Made by a program: the position numbers and the translations under genes. The notes under the pieces are model-generated. The model made no database searches. It worked only from the letters and a program-made list of their open reading frames with translations, and was not told where the DNA came from. A DNA stretch of 64,000 nt from positions 62,001 to 126,000 of the forward strand of contig CANMQH010000010.1 of the NCBI GenBank assembly GCA_947499935.1, in the 5' to 3' direction. Each line of letters opens with the position of its first letter. The stretch's first letter is position 1. Below, piece after piece: positions 1 through 11,100 of this stretch. Source of the DNA: an uncultured Algibacter sp. (lineage in GTDB: Bacteria > Bacteroidota > Bacteroidia > Flavobacteriales > Flavobacteriaceae).

Positions 1-1764
1 GCATTCCTTCATTAATGTCATGGAATTTAAAATTAACAAAGCTTCTGATGAATCCTCAGTATTATAAAGTGCATCAGTCATCATTTGTGCTGGGTTTTGA
101 GTTTCTGTTAACCCTAAAAATTCTGAGGCACGAACACGATTTATTGTTTCGTTATCCGTTTTAGAAATCGTTGTTATTTCATCTTTTAAGGATAGCGCTT
201 CTTTTCCAAAATTACTACATGTTATTAACCCCCAATAACGTTCCCAAGGGTCTGATGATTTTAAACTGGTTTCAATTTTAGATTTAACATTGTCAAAATT
301 TTCTAAACTAAGATTGGCAATATCAATATAGTTTTTAATGTCTTCTTTGTGTTCTTGTCCAAATAAAACTGGATTTTCAAAGGCATTTTCAATCAAATAA
401 AACTCAGGATAAAAAGAGAGGTCTGGCATTGTTTTAGTACGCGTATTTAAATTATCTCGCATTTCAACAAGTGTTTTAGAATACGCTTCCTCTTTAGCTA
501 GGTTATGAGTTTCATAGGGGTCGGCTTCTATATCATATAACGCTTCAACAGGTTTTGGTTCAAAAAACTGCGCCTGTACGTCATTTAATTTGCCTGCTTC
601 GTACAAACTTTTCCATTCTTTATAGCCAGGTTGGCGATAGCGATATTCGTTCATTAGACCATCAAAATTAAAGGCTTGATAGTTTCTAATGTATTTATAT
701 TTACCTTTTCTAAGCGCACGAACCATGTCGTACTTTTCATCAAATCTATCTGCATAGCTAAAGGTTTCATTTTTATTAGCTAAATCTTTTTTTGTGATGT
801 TTTTTCCAAGAAAAGGAACACCATCAATACCTTCTGGCATTTTAACACCAGCCAAATTCAATACCGTAGGACCAAAATCTACAAAGCTTACAAAAGCATC
901 AGATGATGTGTTTGGTTTAAGATTTACAGAATTCTTGTATTTAGAAGGTATGTAGACTACTAAAGGCACATGTAAACCAGATTCGTATAAATACCCTTTA
1001 CTACCAGGAAGCACACCGCCGTGGTCTCCAAAATAGAAAATAAACGTATTTTCAAGTAAGCCTTCTTTTTCAAGCTTATCGACTACTTGTCCAACTTCGG
1101 TATCCATTTGCTTTATTTTGTCTAGGTAAAGCGCATTTGTGTATCTAAAAAGTTCGGTTTGCGGATGGTTTGGAAATACAAAGGTAGAATCAGGATTTGT
1201 TTTTGTTCCTGCTTTCATATCTTCTTCAGTGAAATGTAATTTCCCTTCATGCGTAGTACCTATATTAAATACATGAAAAAACGGCTGATTTGGTTGTCTA
1301 TCTTTCCAAGTCGCTTTTTTAGAAGAATCATCCCAAACACTATCCGTTTTAAAAATATTATAATCTTCTTTTGAATTATTTGTGGTGTGGTACCCGGCTT
1401 GTCTTAAATAGTAAGGAAACATTTCTAACCCATCAGGCATGGGTACTTTTTGTAATTTTCGGTGATAATGCGTGCCTAATCTTGGTCCATAAGCTCCAGA
1501 TATTAAGGTAGACCTAGCCGCGCTACAAACGGCCGCATTAGAAAATGCATGCGTAAATTTAACGCCGTTATTTGCAAGTTTTTCAATATTTGGTGTACTT
1601 GTTCCATGGGCATCAAACAAATCCATAAAATGGGTAGAATTGTCTTCGGAAGTAATCCATACAATGTTTGGAGGCGTAATTTGCTCAGCTTGTTTTGCTT
1701 TGCATGAACTAATGATACTTAATAATACAATACAAAGTATTGTGTTAAATTTTGATTGAAGCAT
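1..1764 (-). CDS. S1-family sulfatase lipoprotein (3' end outside window)
   Basis: This is an open frame of 588 codons with no stop before the window edge, so its C-terminus is missing. It starts with a lipoprotein signal (IISSC, acylated Cys21), which suggests an envelope location. The alkaline-phosphatase-like metal site is visible at TPPNIVWITSEDN, and the formylglycine motif is Cys80-Ser-Ala-Ala-Arg84, a C-x-A-x-R variant. Known for the family: hydrolysis of sulfate esters on sugars after the Cys is converted to formylglycine. It lies 30 bp beyond the 3' end of... a GH29 gene's stop at 1795, on the same strand, so the two are probably co-transcribed from the GH29 promoter. It is the first of three sulfatases in the locus. 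The fold is certain; the substrate is not known. Confidence 0.93.
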   Translation of the reverse strand, partial: MLQSKFNTILCIVLLSIISSCKAKQAEQITPPNIVWITSEDNSTHFMDLFDAHGTSTPNIEKLANNGVKFTHAFSNAAVCSAARSTLISGAYGPRLGTHYHRKLQKVPMPDGLEMFPYYLRQAGYHTTNNSKEDYNIFKTDSVWDDSSKKATWKDRQPNQPFFHVFNIGTTHEGKLHFTEEDMKAGTKTNPDSTFVFPNHPQTELFRYTNALYLDKIKQMDTEVGQVVDKLEKEGLLENTFIFYFGDHGGVLPGSKGYLYESGLHVPLVVYIPSKYKNSVNLKPNTSSDAFVSFVDFGPTVLNLAGVKMPEGIDGVPFLGKNITKKDLANKNETFSYADRFDEKYDMVRALRKGKYKYIRNYQAFNFDGLMNEYRYRQPGYKEWKSLYEAGKLNDVQAQFFEPKPVEALYDIEADPYETHNLAKEEAYSKTLVEMRDNLNTRTKTMPDLSFYPEFYLIENAFENPVLFGQEHKEDIKNYIDIANLSLENFDNVKSKIETSLKSSDPWERYWGLITCSNFGKEALSLKDEITTISKTDNETINRVRASEFLGLTETQNPAQMMTDALYNTEDSSEALLILNSMTLMKEC

Positions 1765-1794
1765 ATATAATGTTTGTCTTAATGGAATATTTGA

Positions 1795-3357
1795 TTAATC
1801 TACATGTGCCGTTACTGCACCACCAATCTCATTTTCGGTATAACCTTCTAGAGTGATTTTGTAAGCGTGTGCATATTTGCTAGGTAGCGCTTTTGGAGTC
1901 TTAATAACTAAGCCTTTATCGTTTCTTTCCCAAACAATTTTTTGATCACTTCCCAATAGTTTTATGCTCGTTATTTTAGAGTTTAGTACGCCAATCGCTT
2001 TGCTTAACGATTTAATAACGGTTTCATCACCAGGAGCATCCATTACTATAGCATAAAATTCCTTATCTGATTTTTTAGTAAATCTAATATCTGAATTGGT
2101 ATAGGCTATTTTAATTTTTTCAATTTTATGACCGCCTTCAGGTAATCGGGTTGGTCCTTCTCCAAAAATAGTCCAAGGACGTGTACCATAAATAGCATCA
2201 CCATTAATGTTTAGCCATTGACCCATTTCAGTAAGTAAGTCTACCATTTCTTTAGGAATGGAACCATCTGGATTTGGTGGTACGTTTAATAACATGCTAC
2301 CGTTTTTTGCTACAATATCAATTAAAATATCAATAAGTTCATTTGGCGTTTTAAATTTCGCACTGGGGCGGTAAAACCAAGTTCCAGGAGAGGTGTCTGT
2401 TAACCAAGCATTCTTTTTAGGTTGGTTAGGACGACCGCGCTCATAATCTTTAATAGCAACATCTTCATTAAAGGTTGTTTCTTTATAGCATACTGCAACA
2501 TCTTTATTCCACTCGATGCCTTTGTTATAATAGTATGCTAAAAATTTTAATCTTGATTCTTCGGTCATGTTTTCTAACCACCAATCAAACCAAATTAAAT
2601 CTGGTTGGTATACATCAATATATTCTTTAAGTTTAGCCCACCAGTCTTTATAAAACTGTTTGTCTGGAGTTTCAGAATTAAGTTCATGTGGGTTGGTATA
2701 CAAATCGTAATCTTTTTTGTCTACACCGCCATAGGCATGAGCAGTTGCAAAATATTGCCATGTAAAAGCATGATGAAATGAGGCCATAAATTTCATACCT
2801 CTAGATTCTAATTCTTTTTTTAATTCAGCCGAAGGGTCAATACCTCCATAATTCATAGAATTCCACCTTGTAGCTTTAGAATTCCACATAGCAAAATTAT
2901 CATGATGCATAGCTACAGGACCTGCAAATTTTGCTCCAGAAAGTTTAAATAGCTCAGCCCATTCTTTAGCATTAAACGCTGTAGGGTTAAATTGTTCAAT
3001 AACATGCTTGTAACCAAACTTTTTGGGATTACCATATTTTTCTGTGTGATGAACGTAATTTGTAGTTGGTTTATTTGTTACACCTTTTTCTAACTTACCA
3101 TTATCATACATTTTCATACCATGCCATCCACGATATTTTTTGTTAGGGTTGGCACCGTCAAATGCCTCAGAAACTGGTCCCCAGTGTGTATAAATACCAA
3201 ATTTAGCATCTTTAAACCAATCTGGTGCAGCATTTACCGTATTTACAGATTTCCATGTTTCTTTATATGGTTTAGACTTTTTTTGAGCATTTGAAATGCT
3301 GCAAGCACAAATGGATATAAAGAAGGAAATTAATTTTATTTTAAGATTCAACTGCAT
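1795..3357 (-). CDS. GH29 alpha-L-fucosidase
   Basis: The 520-residue protein has a signal peptide (residues 1-24, ending ISNAQ). The GH29 catalytic domain covers about 35-400, with the N-terminal signature FGIYTHWG (53-60), the HHD motif at 151-153 and the predicted nucleophile Asp258 in LIWFDWW. A C-terminal beta-sandwich follows (about 405-515). Known for the family: retaining hydrolysis of alpha-L-fucosides. It is probably periplasmic. It is divergent from the hybrid regulator gene and shares a 334-bp intergenic region with it; a sulfatase follows on the same strand. The acid/base residue could not be assigned by eye, and the linkage preference is unknown. A second GH29 lies at 15967-17496. 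Confidence 0.95.
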   Translation of the reverse strand: MQLNLKIKLISFFISICACSISNAQKKSKPYKETWKSVNTVNAAPDWFKDAKFGIYTHWGPVSEAFDGANPNKKYRGWHGMKMYDNGKLEKGVTNKPTTNYVHHTEKYGNPKKFGYKHVIEQFNPTAFNAKEWAELFKLSGAKFAGPVAMHHDNFAMWNSKATRWNSMNYGGIDPSAELKKELESRGMKFMASFHHAFTWQYFATAHAYGGVDKKDYDLYTNPHELNSETPDKQFYKDWWAKLKEYIDVYQPDLIWFDWWLENMTEESRLKFLAYYYNKGIEWNKDVAVCYKETTFNEDVAIKDYERGRPNQPKKNAWLTDTSPGTWFYRPSAKFKTPNELIDILIDIVAKNGSMLLNVPPNPDGSIPKEMVDLLTEMGQWLNINGDAIYGTRPWTIFGEGPTRLPEGGHKIEKIKIAYTNSDIRFTKKSDKEFYAIVMDAPGDETVIKSLSKAIGVLNSKITSIKLLGSDQKIVWERNDKGLVIKTPKALPSKYAHAYKITLEGYTENEIGGAVTAHVD

Positions 3358-3691
3358 TATTTTTGGGTTTAATTATTTATTTCTCTTAAAGATTTTTAAA
3401 TGGCTATAATGTGTAATTATATATTAACAAATCTAAAATTTAGATAAATAAACAGATTAAACATATGATTTTGTTTGTAGTATAAATGTTTTTTGTAGCT
3501 TAATTCTTTTTTAAATAACAACATATGTTTTTGTCTATAGTATAAATGAGTTTTTTTATTAAAAACCTTTAGAACCTTAAGATGTTTAATCAGAAGTTAG
3601 GCTATTTTTTATCTATATTTGAGTAAGGTGTTATTTTTCTCTTATTCATAAATATAAAAACAAAGGCTGGCTTAAAAGTTACATTAAAAAT
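3358..3691. promoter_or_regulatory. Divergent control region with two 29-bp direct repeats
   Basis: This region lies between the divergent fucosidase and hybrid regulator genes. It holds two copies of a 29-bp sequence at 3460-3488 and 3520-3548, spaced exactly 60 bp apart with three mismatches. Each begins AACATATG and ends TAGTATAAATG. The AACATATG part recurs in other promoters of this locus. Direct repeats are typical of AraC-type output domains, so this is a candidate site for the adjacent regulator (inference). No other gene is visible here. Confidence 0.5.
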
Positions 3692-6600
3692 ATGAAACAC
3701 AGTAAAAGTACTTTTTTTTATGAATTTTTATTTGGGGTTGTAACATGCTTTTTTATGTTTGGTACAGGCTATTCTCAAAGCAATATCATTTTTGATCATT
3801 TAACGACCAATGATGGTTTATCTCAAAGCGATATAAATTGTATTTATCAAGATGAAGACGGATTTATGTGGTTTGGCACTTACGATGGGCTTAATAAATA
3901 TAATGGTTATGAGTTTATTAATTATCTTCCCGAAGTTGATAATGAGCAAAGCATAAGTAGTAATATTATATTCGATATTACAGGGGATCAGCGCGGTAAT
4001 TTGTGGATAGGAACAACTGGAGGAGGGCTAAATAAATTTAATAAAAAAACTAAAAAATTTACAAGATACCTACACGATATAGATGATGATAAAACCATTG
4101 ATAGTAATTTTATAGGAAGTATTTATGTAGATGATAAAAATAATAGACTTTGGGTAGGTACAAAAAAAGGCATTAATTTACTTGATTTAAATGCCCCAGA
4201 GAAAGAACTGGTTTTTGTAACAATTAATGTTGAAGAACCTGTAAATGTAAATGATATCTATCAAGATATGTATGGTAATTTATGGGTTGGAGCCAATAAT
4301 AATCTCTATATAGTTATTGAAAATGAAGATAATGAGTTTAGTTTTATTAAAATTAATTATGATTTTGATTTAATTACCCAAATTGGAGAAAACCAAAATG
4401 GAGAACTTATAATAGCTACAAGCTCGGGACTGTTTATTAAGAAAAATGTTAATGGAAGTGATCAAATAACACAATTATCTAATACAAATTCGCGCGCTTT
4501 TAGTATTGATGATAATAATGTTTGTTGGGTTGGTAATAATAAAGGGTTGTCCCTTAATAAGATAGTAGAAGGAAGGAGTTTAGAAGAACAAAATCATTTT
4601 GAATACGATCCTATTAACCTTAATAGTATTAGCAAAAATATAGTGAATGTTATTTATCAAGACAGAACAGGTATTTTATGGATTGGTACCAATGGGGGTG
4701 GCGTTAATAAAGTAGACCCAAACAGAAAGCAATTTCAGCATATAAATAAAACTTCAGACCCAAATAGTTTGAGCTATGATAAAATAAGAGCATTTTACGA
4801 AGATAGTAACAATAATTTGTGGGTTGGTACAGAAGGCGGAGGTCTAAATTTACTAAATACTGAAAATGAAAGCGGTAGGTTTAATAATTTTAAAAAATTT
4901 AATAGCTTTTCTAAAATATTTGCTTTAGAAGAAGTTGATGTTAATAATAAAAAAACACTTTTAATAGGAACTGGGGATAAATCAGGTTTATACAAGCTAG
5001 ATATAGATAAAGCAGGTAAAGATGAGCAACAAAATATAGAACTCTTTGTAAAAACAAAAAATAGTGTATTTACTATTTTACAAGATAATAATAAAAATAT
5101 ATGGTTAGGAACTTATGGCGGAGGTGTATACCGATTAATACCTCATGAAAATTCTAATACATATAAAATTGATGTTTTTGAGCATAATCAGAATAATAAA
5201 AGCAGTATTTCAAATAATATTATAAGAAACATCTATCAAGACAGTAAAGGTGATATTTGGTTTGGTACAGCAGAAGGACTCTCTAAACTTGCCTCAAAAG
5301 AATTGTTGAAGGATAATCCTAGATTTGAGGTTTATAGAAATATCTCAACCGATAGTACATCTTTAAGTCATGACTATATTCTGCCAATTTATGAAAGTAA
5401 AGAAGGCGACATTTATATAGGAACATTTGGTGGTGGTTTAAATAAATACGTGCCAGGAGATCATGAAAATAAAGGTCGATTTGTAAGATATTATCAAAAA
5501 GATGGTTTAGCTAATGAGGTTATTAAATCAATTCTTGAAGACGATTTAGGTAATTTATGGTTATCTACCAATAAGGGGCTTTCTAAGTTTGATACTAAAA
5601 CCCAAAGTTTTAAAAACTACGATGTTAATGATGGTTTACAGAATAACGAATTCCAAGAATTAGCAGGATTAAAAAGAAGAGATGGGTCTTTAGTCTTTGG
5701 AGGTATTAATGGATTTAATGTTTTTTTTCCAGAAGATATAAGCGAAAATATTTTTCCTGCTCAAACTGTAGTGACTAGTTTTTCAGTTTTTAATAATGAG
5801 ATAAATACTGGTGAGGCATACGATGGAAATGTATTAATAGATAGCACAATAAATTATACTAATAATATTAATTTAAAGCATGACCAAAATAGTTTCACAA
5901 TAGAATTTGCAGGTTTACATTACGCAACACCATTAAAGAATAAGTTTTCATACATTTTGGAAGGGTATGATAAAGACTGGATACAAACATCTTCAGAAAA
6001 AAGATTTGCAAATTACACCAATATTTCACACGGTAATTACACGTTTAAAGTTAAAGCTTCAAATGGTGATGGTGTTTGGGATGCAAGTCCAAAAATAATT
6101 AAACTTCATATAGCGCCACCGTTTTGGAAAACCTATCCTGCATATATGTTTTATGCGTTTTTAGCATTAGGACTATTACTGGCTTTTAGAAAATTTACAA
6201 TAATTAAAACGACAAGAAAGCATCAACTTGAGTTACAACATATAGAAAAAGAGAAACAAGAAGAAATTCAAGCCGCTAAATTAGAGTTTTTTACAAATAT
6301 TTCTCATGAATTTAGAACACCGCTAACCCTAATTAAAGGGCCTTTAGATTATTTAATAAATGCTAAAAGTACACAAGAAAACCTGGTAGCTAAAGAGCAA
6401 TTAAATATAATGAGTAAGAATACTGATTATCTAATGCGATTGGTTAATCAATTACTTGATTTTAGAAAAATTAATCAAGGTAAAATGAGGTTGGTTATGC
6501 GCCATACTGATATTGTTGCCTTTGTAAAAGAGGTTGGGGAGCCTTTTCAGTTTACATCACACAAGCAAAATATAGATTTCAATATTTTATCTGTTCATGA

Positions 6601-7903
6601 ACATATGAAAGTTTGGTTTGATCATGATGCTCTTGAGAAAATTATAAAAAACTTGTTGTCTAACGCGTTTAAATTTACTTCGGCGCATGGTAAAGTAAAC
6701 ATAATCATTTCAAAAGAAAATGCATCAAAAACTTCTGATGCTTCCGGATACGCCGTTATAGAAGTAGAAAATACTGGTAATGGTATTAGCGAAGCAGAAA
6801 TAAAGAATGTGTTTAACAGGTTTTATACCAAAAACGATAATAAGGAAAACGTCCAGAATGGCGCAGGAATTGGTCTGTCATTTACACAAAGTTTAATAAA
6901 ATTTCATCAAGGACATATTGATGTAAAAAGTGCGCCTAATCAAAGCACAAGATTTATTGTTAAGTTACCATTAGATAAAAATGTATATGAAAACATCCCA
7001 GAAATAAGTATTAAAGATAAAACCGAAAGTGATTTTTTAACTAGAACTTCAGAAAATGAATCATTCGCTATAGATATGAATGATGAAATTACGGATGCTA
7101 GTATTGTAAAAAAGCAATCTAAACAACCACTTGTTTTGGTTGTTGATGATAATGATGATATTAGAGCATTTATAAAGTTAGCATTAAGCGATACATTTAA
7201 TGTTGTAGAGGCTAAAAACGGAGAAGAAGGGCTAAAAATAGCCAATGAATTAATACCTAGTATTGTTTTAACCGATGTGGTTATGCCTATCATGGATGGT
7301 ATAGAATTGTGTAATGCTCTAAAAAGTCAAACAAAAACAAGTCACATTCCTATTATTATGCTTACTGCTAAAACATCAAATGAAAGCGAAGTATCGGGAT
7401 TAGAAAAAGGAGCAGATGGTTATGTAAAAAAACCTTTTGATATTAATATTTTAAAGCTCAAGTTAAATAATATATTAAAAGATAGAGAAGAGCTTAGGAG
7501 AAAGTTTAATAGAGAAATAACGTTGCAGCCAGAAGATGTTACAGTAACTTCTCTAGACGAAAAATTTCTCCAACAAGCTATAGAAATCGTCGAAAAACAC
7601 ATGATGAACACCGATTTTAATGTAGAATTGTTGGTTAAGGAGATAGGGTTTAGCCGAAGCAACTTATATATAAAACTTAAAGACCTTACAGGTCTATCAT
7701 CTAGTGCATTTATTAGAAACATACGTTTAAAAAGAGCCGTTCAGTTATTAGAACAAAGTGATTATTCTGTTAAAGAAATTATGTATATGACTGGGTTTAA
7801 TACATCATCATATTTTTCTAAATGTTTCAAAAAGCAATTTGGATCATTACCTAGTGAGTATGTAAAAAAAATAAAGCGTAACGATACAACTTTTAATAAA
7901 TAA
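3692..7903 (+). CDS. Hybrid two-component system regulator (periplasmic propeller sensor, kinase, receiver, AraC)
   Basis: The 1403-residue protein is a one-polypeptide signalling system. It has a signal/anchor segment (about 9-28), then some 14 two-component propeller repeats (GxLWIGTxGGGLN type) and a Y_Y_Y domain (about 735-800). A transmembrane helix lies near 812-832. The HisKA domain has His872 in ISHEFRTP, followed by a HATPase with GAGIGLS. The receiver has phospho-acceptor Asp1195 in LTDVVMP, and an AraC HTH occupies about 1295-1397. Known for the family: the sensor binds an oligosaccharide in the periplasm and activates transcription of the linked polysaccharide locus. It sits directly upstream of susC/susD. 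The likely targets are the locus promoters carrying AACATATG-type repeats (inference). Confidence 0.96.
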   Translation: MKHSKSTFFYEFLFGVVTCFFMFGTGYSQSNIIFDHLTTNDGLSQSDINCIYQDEDGFMWFGTYDGLNKYNGYEFINYLPEVDNEQSISSNIIFDITGDQRGNLWIGTTGGGLNKFNKKTKKFTRYLHDIDDDKTIDSNFIGSIYVDDKNNRLWVGTKKGINLLDLNAPEKELVFVTINVEEPVNVNDIYQDMYGNLWVGANNNLYIVIENEDNEFSFIKINYDFDLITQIGENQNGELIIATSSGLFIKKNVNGSDQITQLSNTNSRAFSIDDNNVCWVGNNKGLSLNKIVEGRSLEEQNHFEYDPINLNSISKNIVNVIYQDRTGILWIGTNGGGVNKVDPNRKQFQHINKTSDPNSLSYDKIRAFYEDSNNNLWVGTEGGGLNLLNTENESGRFNNFKKFNSFSKIFALEEVDVNNKKTLLIGTGDKSGLYKLDIDKAGKDEQQNIELFVKTKNSVFTILQDNNKNIWLGTYGGGVYRLIPHENSNTYKIDVFEHNQNNKSSISNNIIRNIYQDSKGDIWFGTAEGLSKLASKELLKDNPRFEVYRNISTDSTSLSHDYILPIYESKEGDIYIGTFGGGLNKYVPGDHENKGRFVRYYQKDGLANEVIKSILEDDLGNLWLSTNKGLSKFDTKTQSFKNYDVNDGLQNNEFQELAGLKRRDGSLVFGGINGFNVFFPEDISENIFPAQTVVTSFSVFNNEINTGEAYDGNVLIDSTINYTNNINLKHDQNSFTIEFAGLHYATPLKNKFSYILEGYDKDWIQTSSEKRFANYTNISHGNYTFKVKASNGDGVWDASPKIIKLHIAPPFWKTYPAYMFYAFLALGLLLAFRKFTIIKTTRKHQLELQHIEKEKQEEIQAAKLEFFTNISHEFRTPLTLIKGPLDYLINAKSTQENLVAKEQLNIMSKNTDYLMRLVNQLLDFRKINQGKMRLVMRHTDIVAFVKEVGEPFQFTSHKQNIDFNILSVHEHMKVWFDHDALEKIIKNLLSNAFKFTSAHGKVNIIISKENASKTSDASGYAVIEVENTGNGISEAEIKNVFNRFYTKNDNKENVQNGAGIGLSFTQSLIKFHQGHIDVKSAPNQSTRFIVKLPLDKNVYENIPEISIKDKTESDFLTRTSENESFAIDMNDEITDASIVKKQSKQPLVLVVDDNDDIRAFIKLALSDTFNVVEAKNGEEGLKIANELIPSIVLTDVVMPIMDGIELCNALKSQTKTSHIPIIMLTAKTSNESEVSGLEKGADGYVKKPFDINILKLKLNNILKDREELRRKFNREITLQPEDVTVTSLDEKFLQQAIEIVEKHMMNTDFNVELLVKEIGFSRSNLYIKLKDLTGLSSSAFIRNIRLKRAVQLLEQSDYSVKEIMYMTGFNTSSYFSKCFKKQFGSLPSEYVKKIKRNDTTFNK

Positions 7904-7949
7904 GTGTTTAGTTATCTGGCTTTTGATAAATTAAAAGTTTAATCCATTT

Positions 7950-7960
7950 ATACATATGTT
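7950..7960. promoter_or_regulatory. ACATATGT motif upstream of susC
   Basis: TATACATATGT lies about 150 bp before the SusC start and has the palindromic core ACATATGT. The core matches sites at 3461, 3521, 20576, 20637 and 22469 in other promoters of the same locus. The 208-bp gap holds no gene. Confidence 0.35.
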
Positions 7961-8111
7961 TTCTCTTTTAATTTTTGATTTACTGTTAAAAGCACTAAAC
8001 ACCAGTTGTTTTACATGTTTTAAATCATTTGTTACTTATTCTAAAACATATCTAACATGATTTAAGAGAATAAATTAGAAGTTTTGTCTAAACTAATTAA
8101 ACAATCTAAAC

Positions 8112-11100
8112 ATGAAATTGAATTTACTCTTTCAGAGGAAAATAAAATTCCTCTTGACATTAACCATTTGTTGTTTTTCTTGCTTAAGCTTCTCTCAAGC
8201 GCAAGTTAAAACAATTACGGGTGCTGTAACAGCAAATGGAATTCCCCTTCCTGGGGTGACTATATTGGTCAAAGGAACTAATACTGGTTCTGTAACTGAT
8301 TTTGATGGTGCCTATGAAATCAGGGCTAATGCAAATCAAGTTCTTGTATATTCGTATTTAGGATACAGTACAGAGGAAGTATCAGTTGGAGACAAAACTA
8401 TTTTAAATGTATCTATGGAAGAAGATAGATCTACTTTAGAAGAAGTTGTCGTAATTGGGTATGGTACTCAAAAACGAAAAGAGGTTACCGGAGCAGTAGG
8501 ACAAGTAAAAGCACAAGAACTAGCTAAAACTACAACAACAGATGTTGGTTCGGCCTTACAAGGTCAAATAGCAGGGGTAAGTGTAACTTCAAGCTCTGGA
8601 CAACCAGGTGCACAAGCTAATATTCTTATAAGAGGGTTTAGTTCTATAATAGGAAACAATGGACCTTTATATGTTGTCGATGGGATTCCTTTCGATTCTG
8701 ATCCGCAATTAAGTATTAGCGAAATTGAAACTATTGATGTATTAAAAGATGCAGCCTCTACAGCAATTTATGGTGTAAGAGCAGCCGGTGGTGTTATCTT
8801 TATAACAACTAAGCAAGGAAAAGCTGGGGAAATGTCTGTAAGAGTAAACTCAGAATATGGTGTACAAGACATCACATCTGCAGTGCCTTTAATGGAGAGT
8901 TATCAGCATACCTTTTCAGAGATGTTACGATTTGTTTTAAGGTCTGATGGTAGAGAATTAGGAGACACAACAGGAGATATCCATAGAAATAGAAGTAACT
9001 TTACTAACAATACTCAATTAGAAGATATTATTTTAAAGGATTTAGCTCCAATACAAAACCATTCTATTAATGTTTCTGGTGGTGTAGAGTCTTTAAGATA
9101 TAGTTTTAATGCTAATTATTTTGAGCAAGAAGGTGTTATGATAAACTCGGGTATTAAACGTTTTAACATCCGTTCTAACACCACATTTACTAAGAATAAA
9201 TGGAAAATAAACACAGGGATAACGTTTAGAAGAGATAGAAGAATTATACCAGACAATAGAGTTTTTAATGAAATATTAAGGTACAGACCATACCAACAAC
9301 CTATAAGGCTAGGAGATACACAAATTTTCGATGCTACAGAAGATGCTTTAGATGAACCATCTGGTTTAGGTCCAATACAAGCTTTTGGAGCTGTTGCAAG
9401 AAATTTAAATACTAAAGAAGAAAGAAATGCAACAAGTACTATTGGTAATATTCGTATAGATTACAGTTTAACAGATAAATTAACATTAACAGCTAGAGCA
9501 GGTGCTACATTTTCAGATACGAAGGGTGTAAGAATTGTACCTAGATTGGATGTGTTTAACACAAACGGAGATTTAATCCCGCCCAATGCAGGCGCTGTGT
9601 CTTCTAATAGAACATCGCATACTACATTCTCTAAATTAACAGGAGAAGCTATAGTGAATTATAAAAATAATTTTGGAAAGCATAATTTAGTTTTAACGGG
9701 AGTTGCTTCTGTAGAAAAGACAACTTCAGAATATTTTGATGCACAAAAAGAGCAGCAAGCATTTGCAGATGTGCAAGTGTTGGATGGTTTTATTAGTAAT
9801 GATTTAGTTCGATCTGATGGCAGAGACAGAGTTTTAAAAACACAGTCATTAGTAGGTAGAGCGCAATATAATTATGATGGTAAATATTTGTTTAGCGCAA
9901 GTATACGTTATGACGGTTCTTCTCAATTTAGTGAAAATAATAGATTTCAAAGTTTTAGTCAATTTTCTGCTGGATGGAATGTTTCAGATGAAAAGTTTTG
10001 GGAACCTGTAAAAAGTACAATCAGTTCATTTAAACTTAGAGCTAGTTATGGTCAAGGTGGTAACGATCGTATCCCACCTTTTACTAATCAAAATGTAGTT
10101 AGTTTAGGTCAAAATTTTGCTTTTGGAAGTTCAACAGCCAATTCCAATCTAAATTCAGGAAGCGAAGTTGTAGGTGTAGGTACTACGCAACAACGTTTTG
10201 CTAATCCAGATGTTAAGTGGGAAACCTCTATAGGGAGAAACTTTGGTTACGATTTAGGTTTTTTTAAAGAAAAGCTAACATTTTCTAGTGATTTTTACAT
10301 AAACGAAAAACGTGATTTATTGTTTGGTGTTATAAACCCTCGTTCCACAGGAGTAGGACAAAACAGAAGAAATCTTACAACGATTTTTAATCTAGGTGAC
10401 ATGAAAAATACAGGTGTAGAATACACTTTAAATTTTAGACACAAGGGTAAAAAAGGGTTTAAATGGAATGCGTCTTTAACGTATGCACAAAATACAAACG
10501 TAGTTACAAGAACAAGTCCTAGTAATCCTATTGTATTTTTAGCAAATAGTTTTTTGTCTTCTAGGCCTCCAGGAGCATCTAGAGAACTTGTAAGTGTTAT
10601 AACAGAAGGTCGAGAAGCGGCAGCATTCTTTTTACGTGAAACAGATGGTGTAATTAATAATCAAGAGGAACTTGACGAATATAGATCAAGAGTTGATGAT
10701 CCTGATGCTGCATTAGGAGAATTAAAATATGTAGATCAACTAACAATAGATACAGATGGTGATGGTATTGCAGATGCTGGAGATGGTGTTATAAACCAAG
10801 ATGATAGAGTATATAAAGGGAGTGGTACAGAGAAATTTAATATGGGATTCAATTTTAATACAAGTTATAAAAATTTCGATTTCTCGATGAACTGGTATGC
10901 ATCTTATGGAGCCGAAGTATTAAACGGAAGTAAAGCTTATGCCTACCAATCTGGTACACACAGAGATATTTATTATGCTTGGTCAGTTGTCAATACAGAA
11001 TCACAAATACCAACTTTTAATGGAGATACGACTAGTCCGTCCTATAGGGGGGCTTCAGATTTTTTCTTAGAAGATGGATCTTATATTAGGTTACGAAACA

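Noticed and set aside
6940..7722. Minus-strand open frames inside the hybrid regulator gene, and similar frames opposite other large genes
   Set aside because: They lie wholly within well-supported genes, lack domains and leaders, and show Ser/Leu-rich antisense composition.
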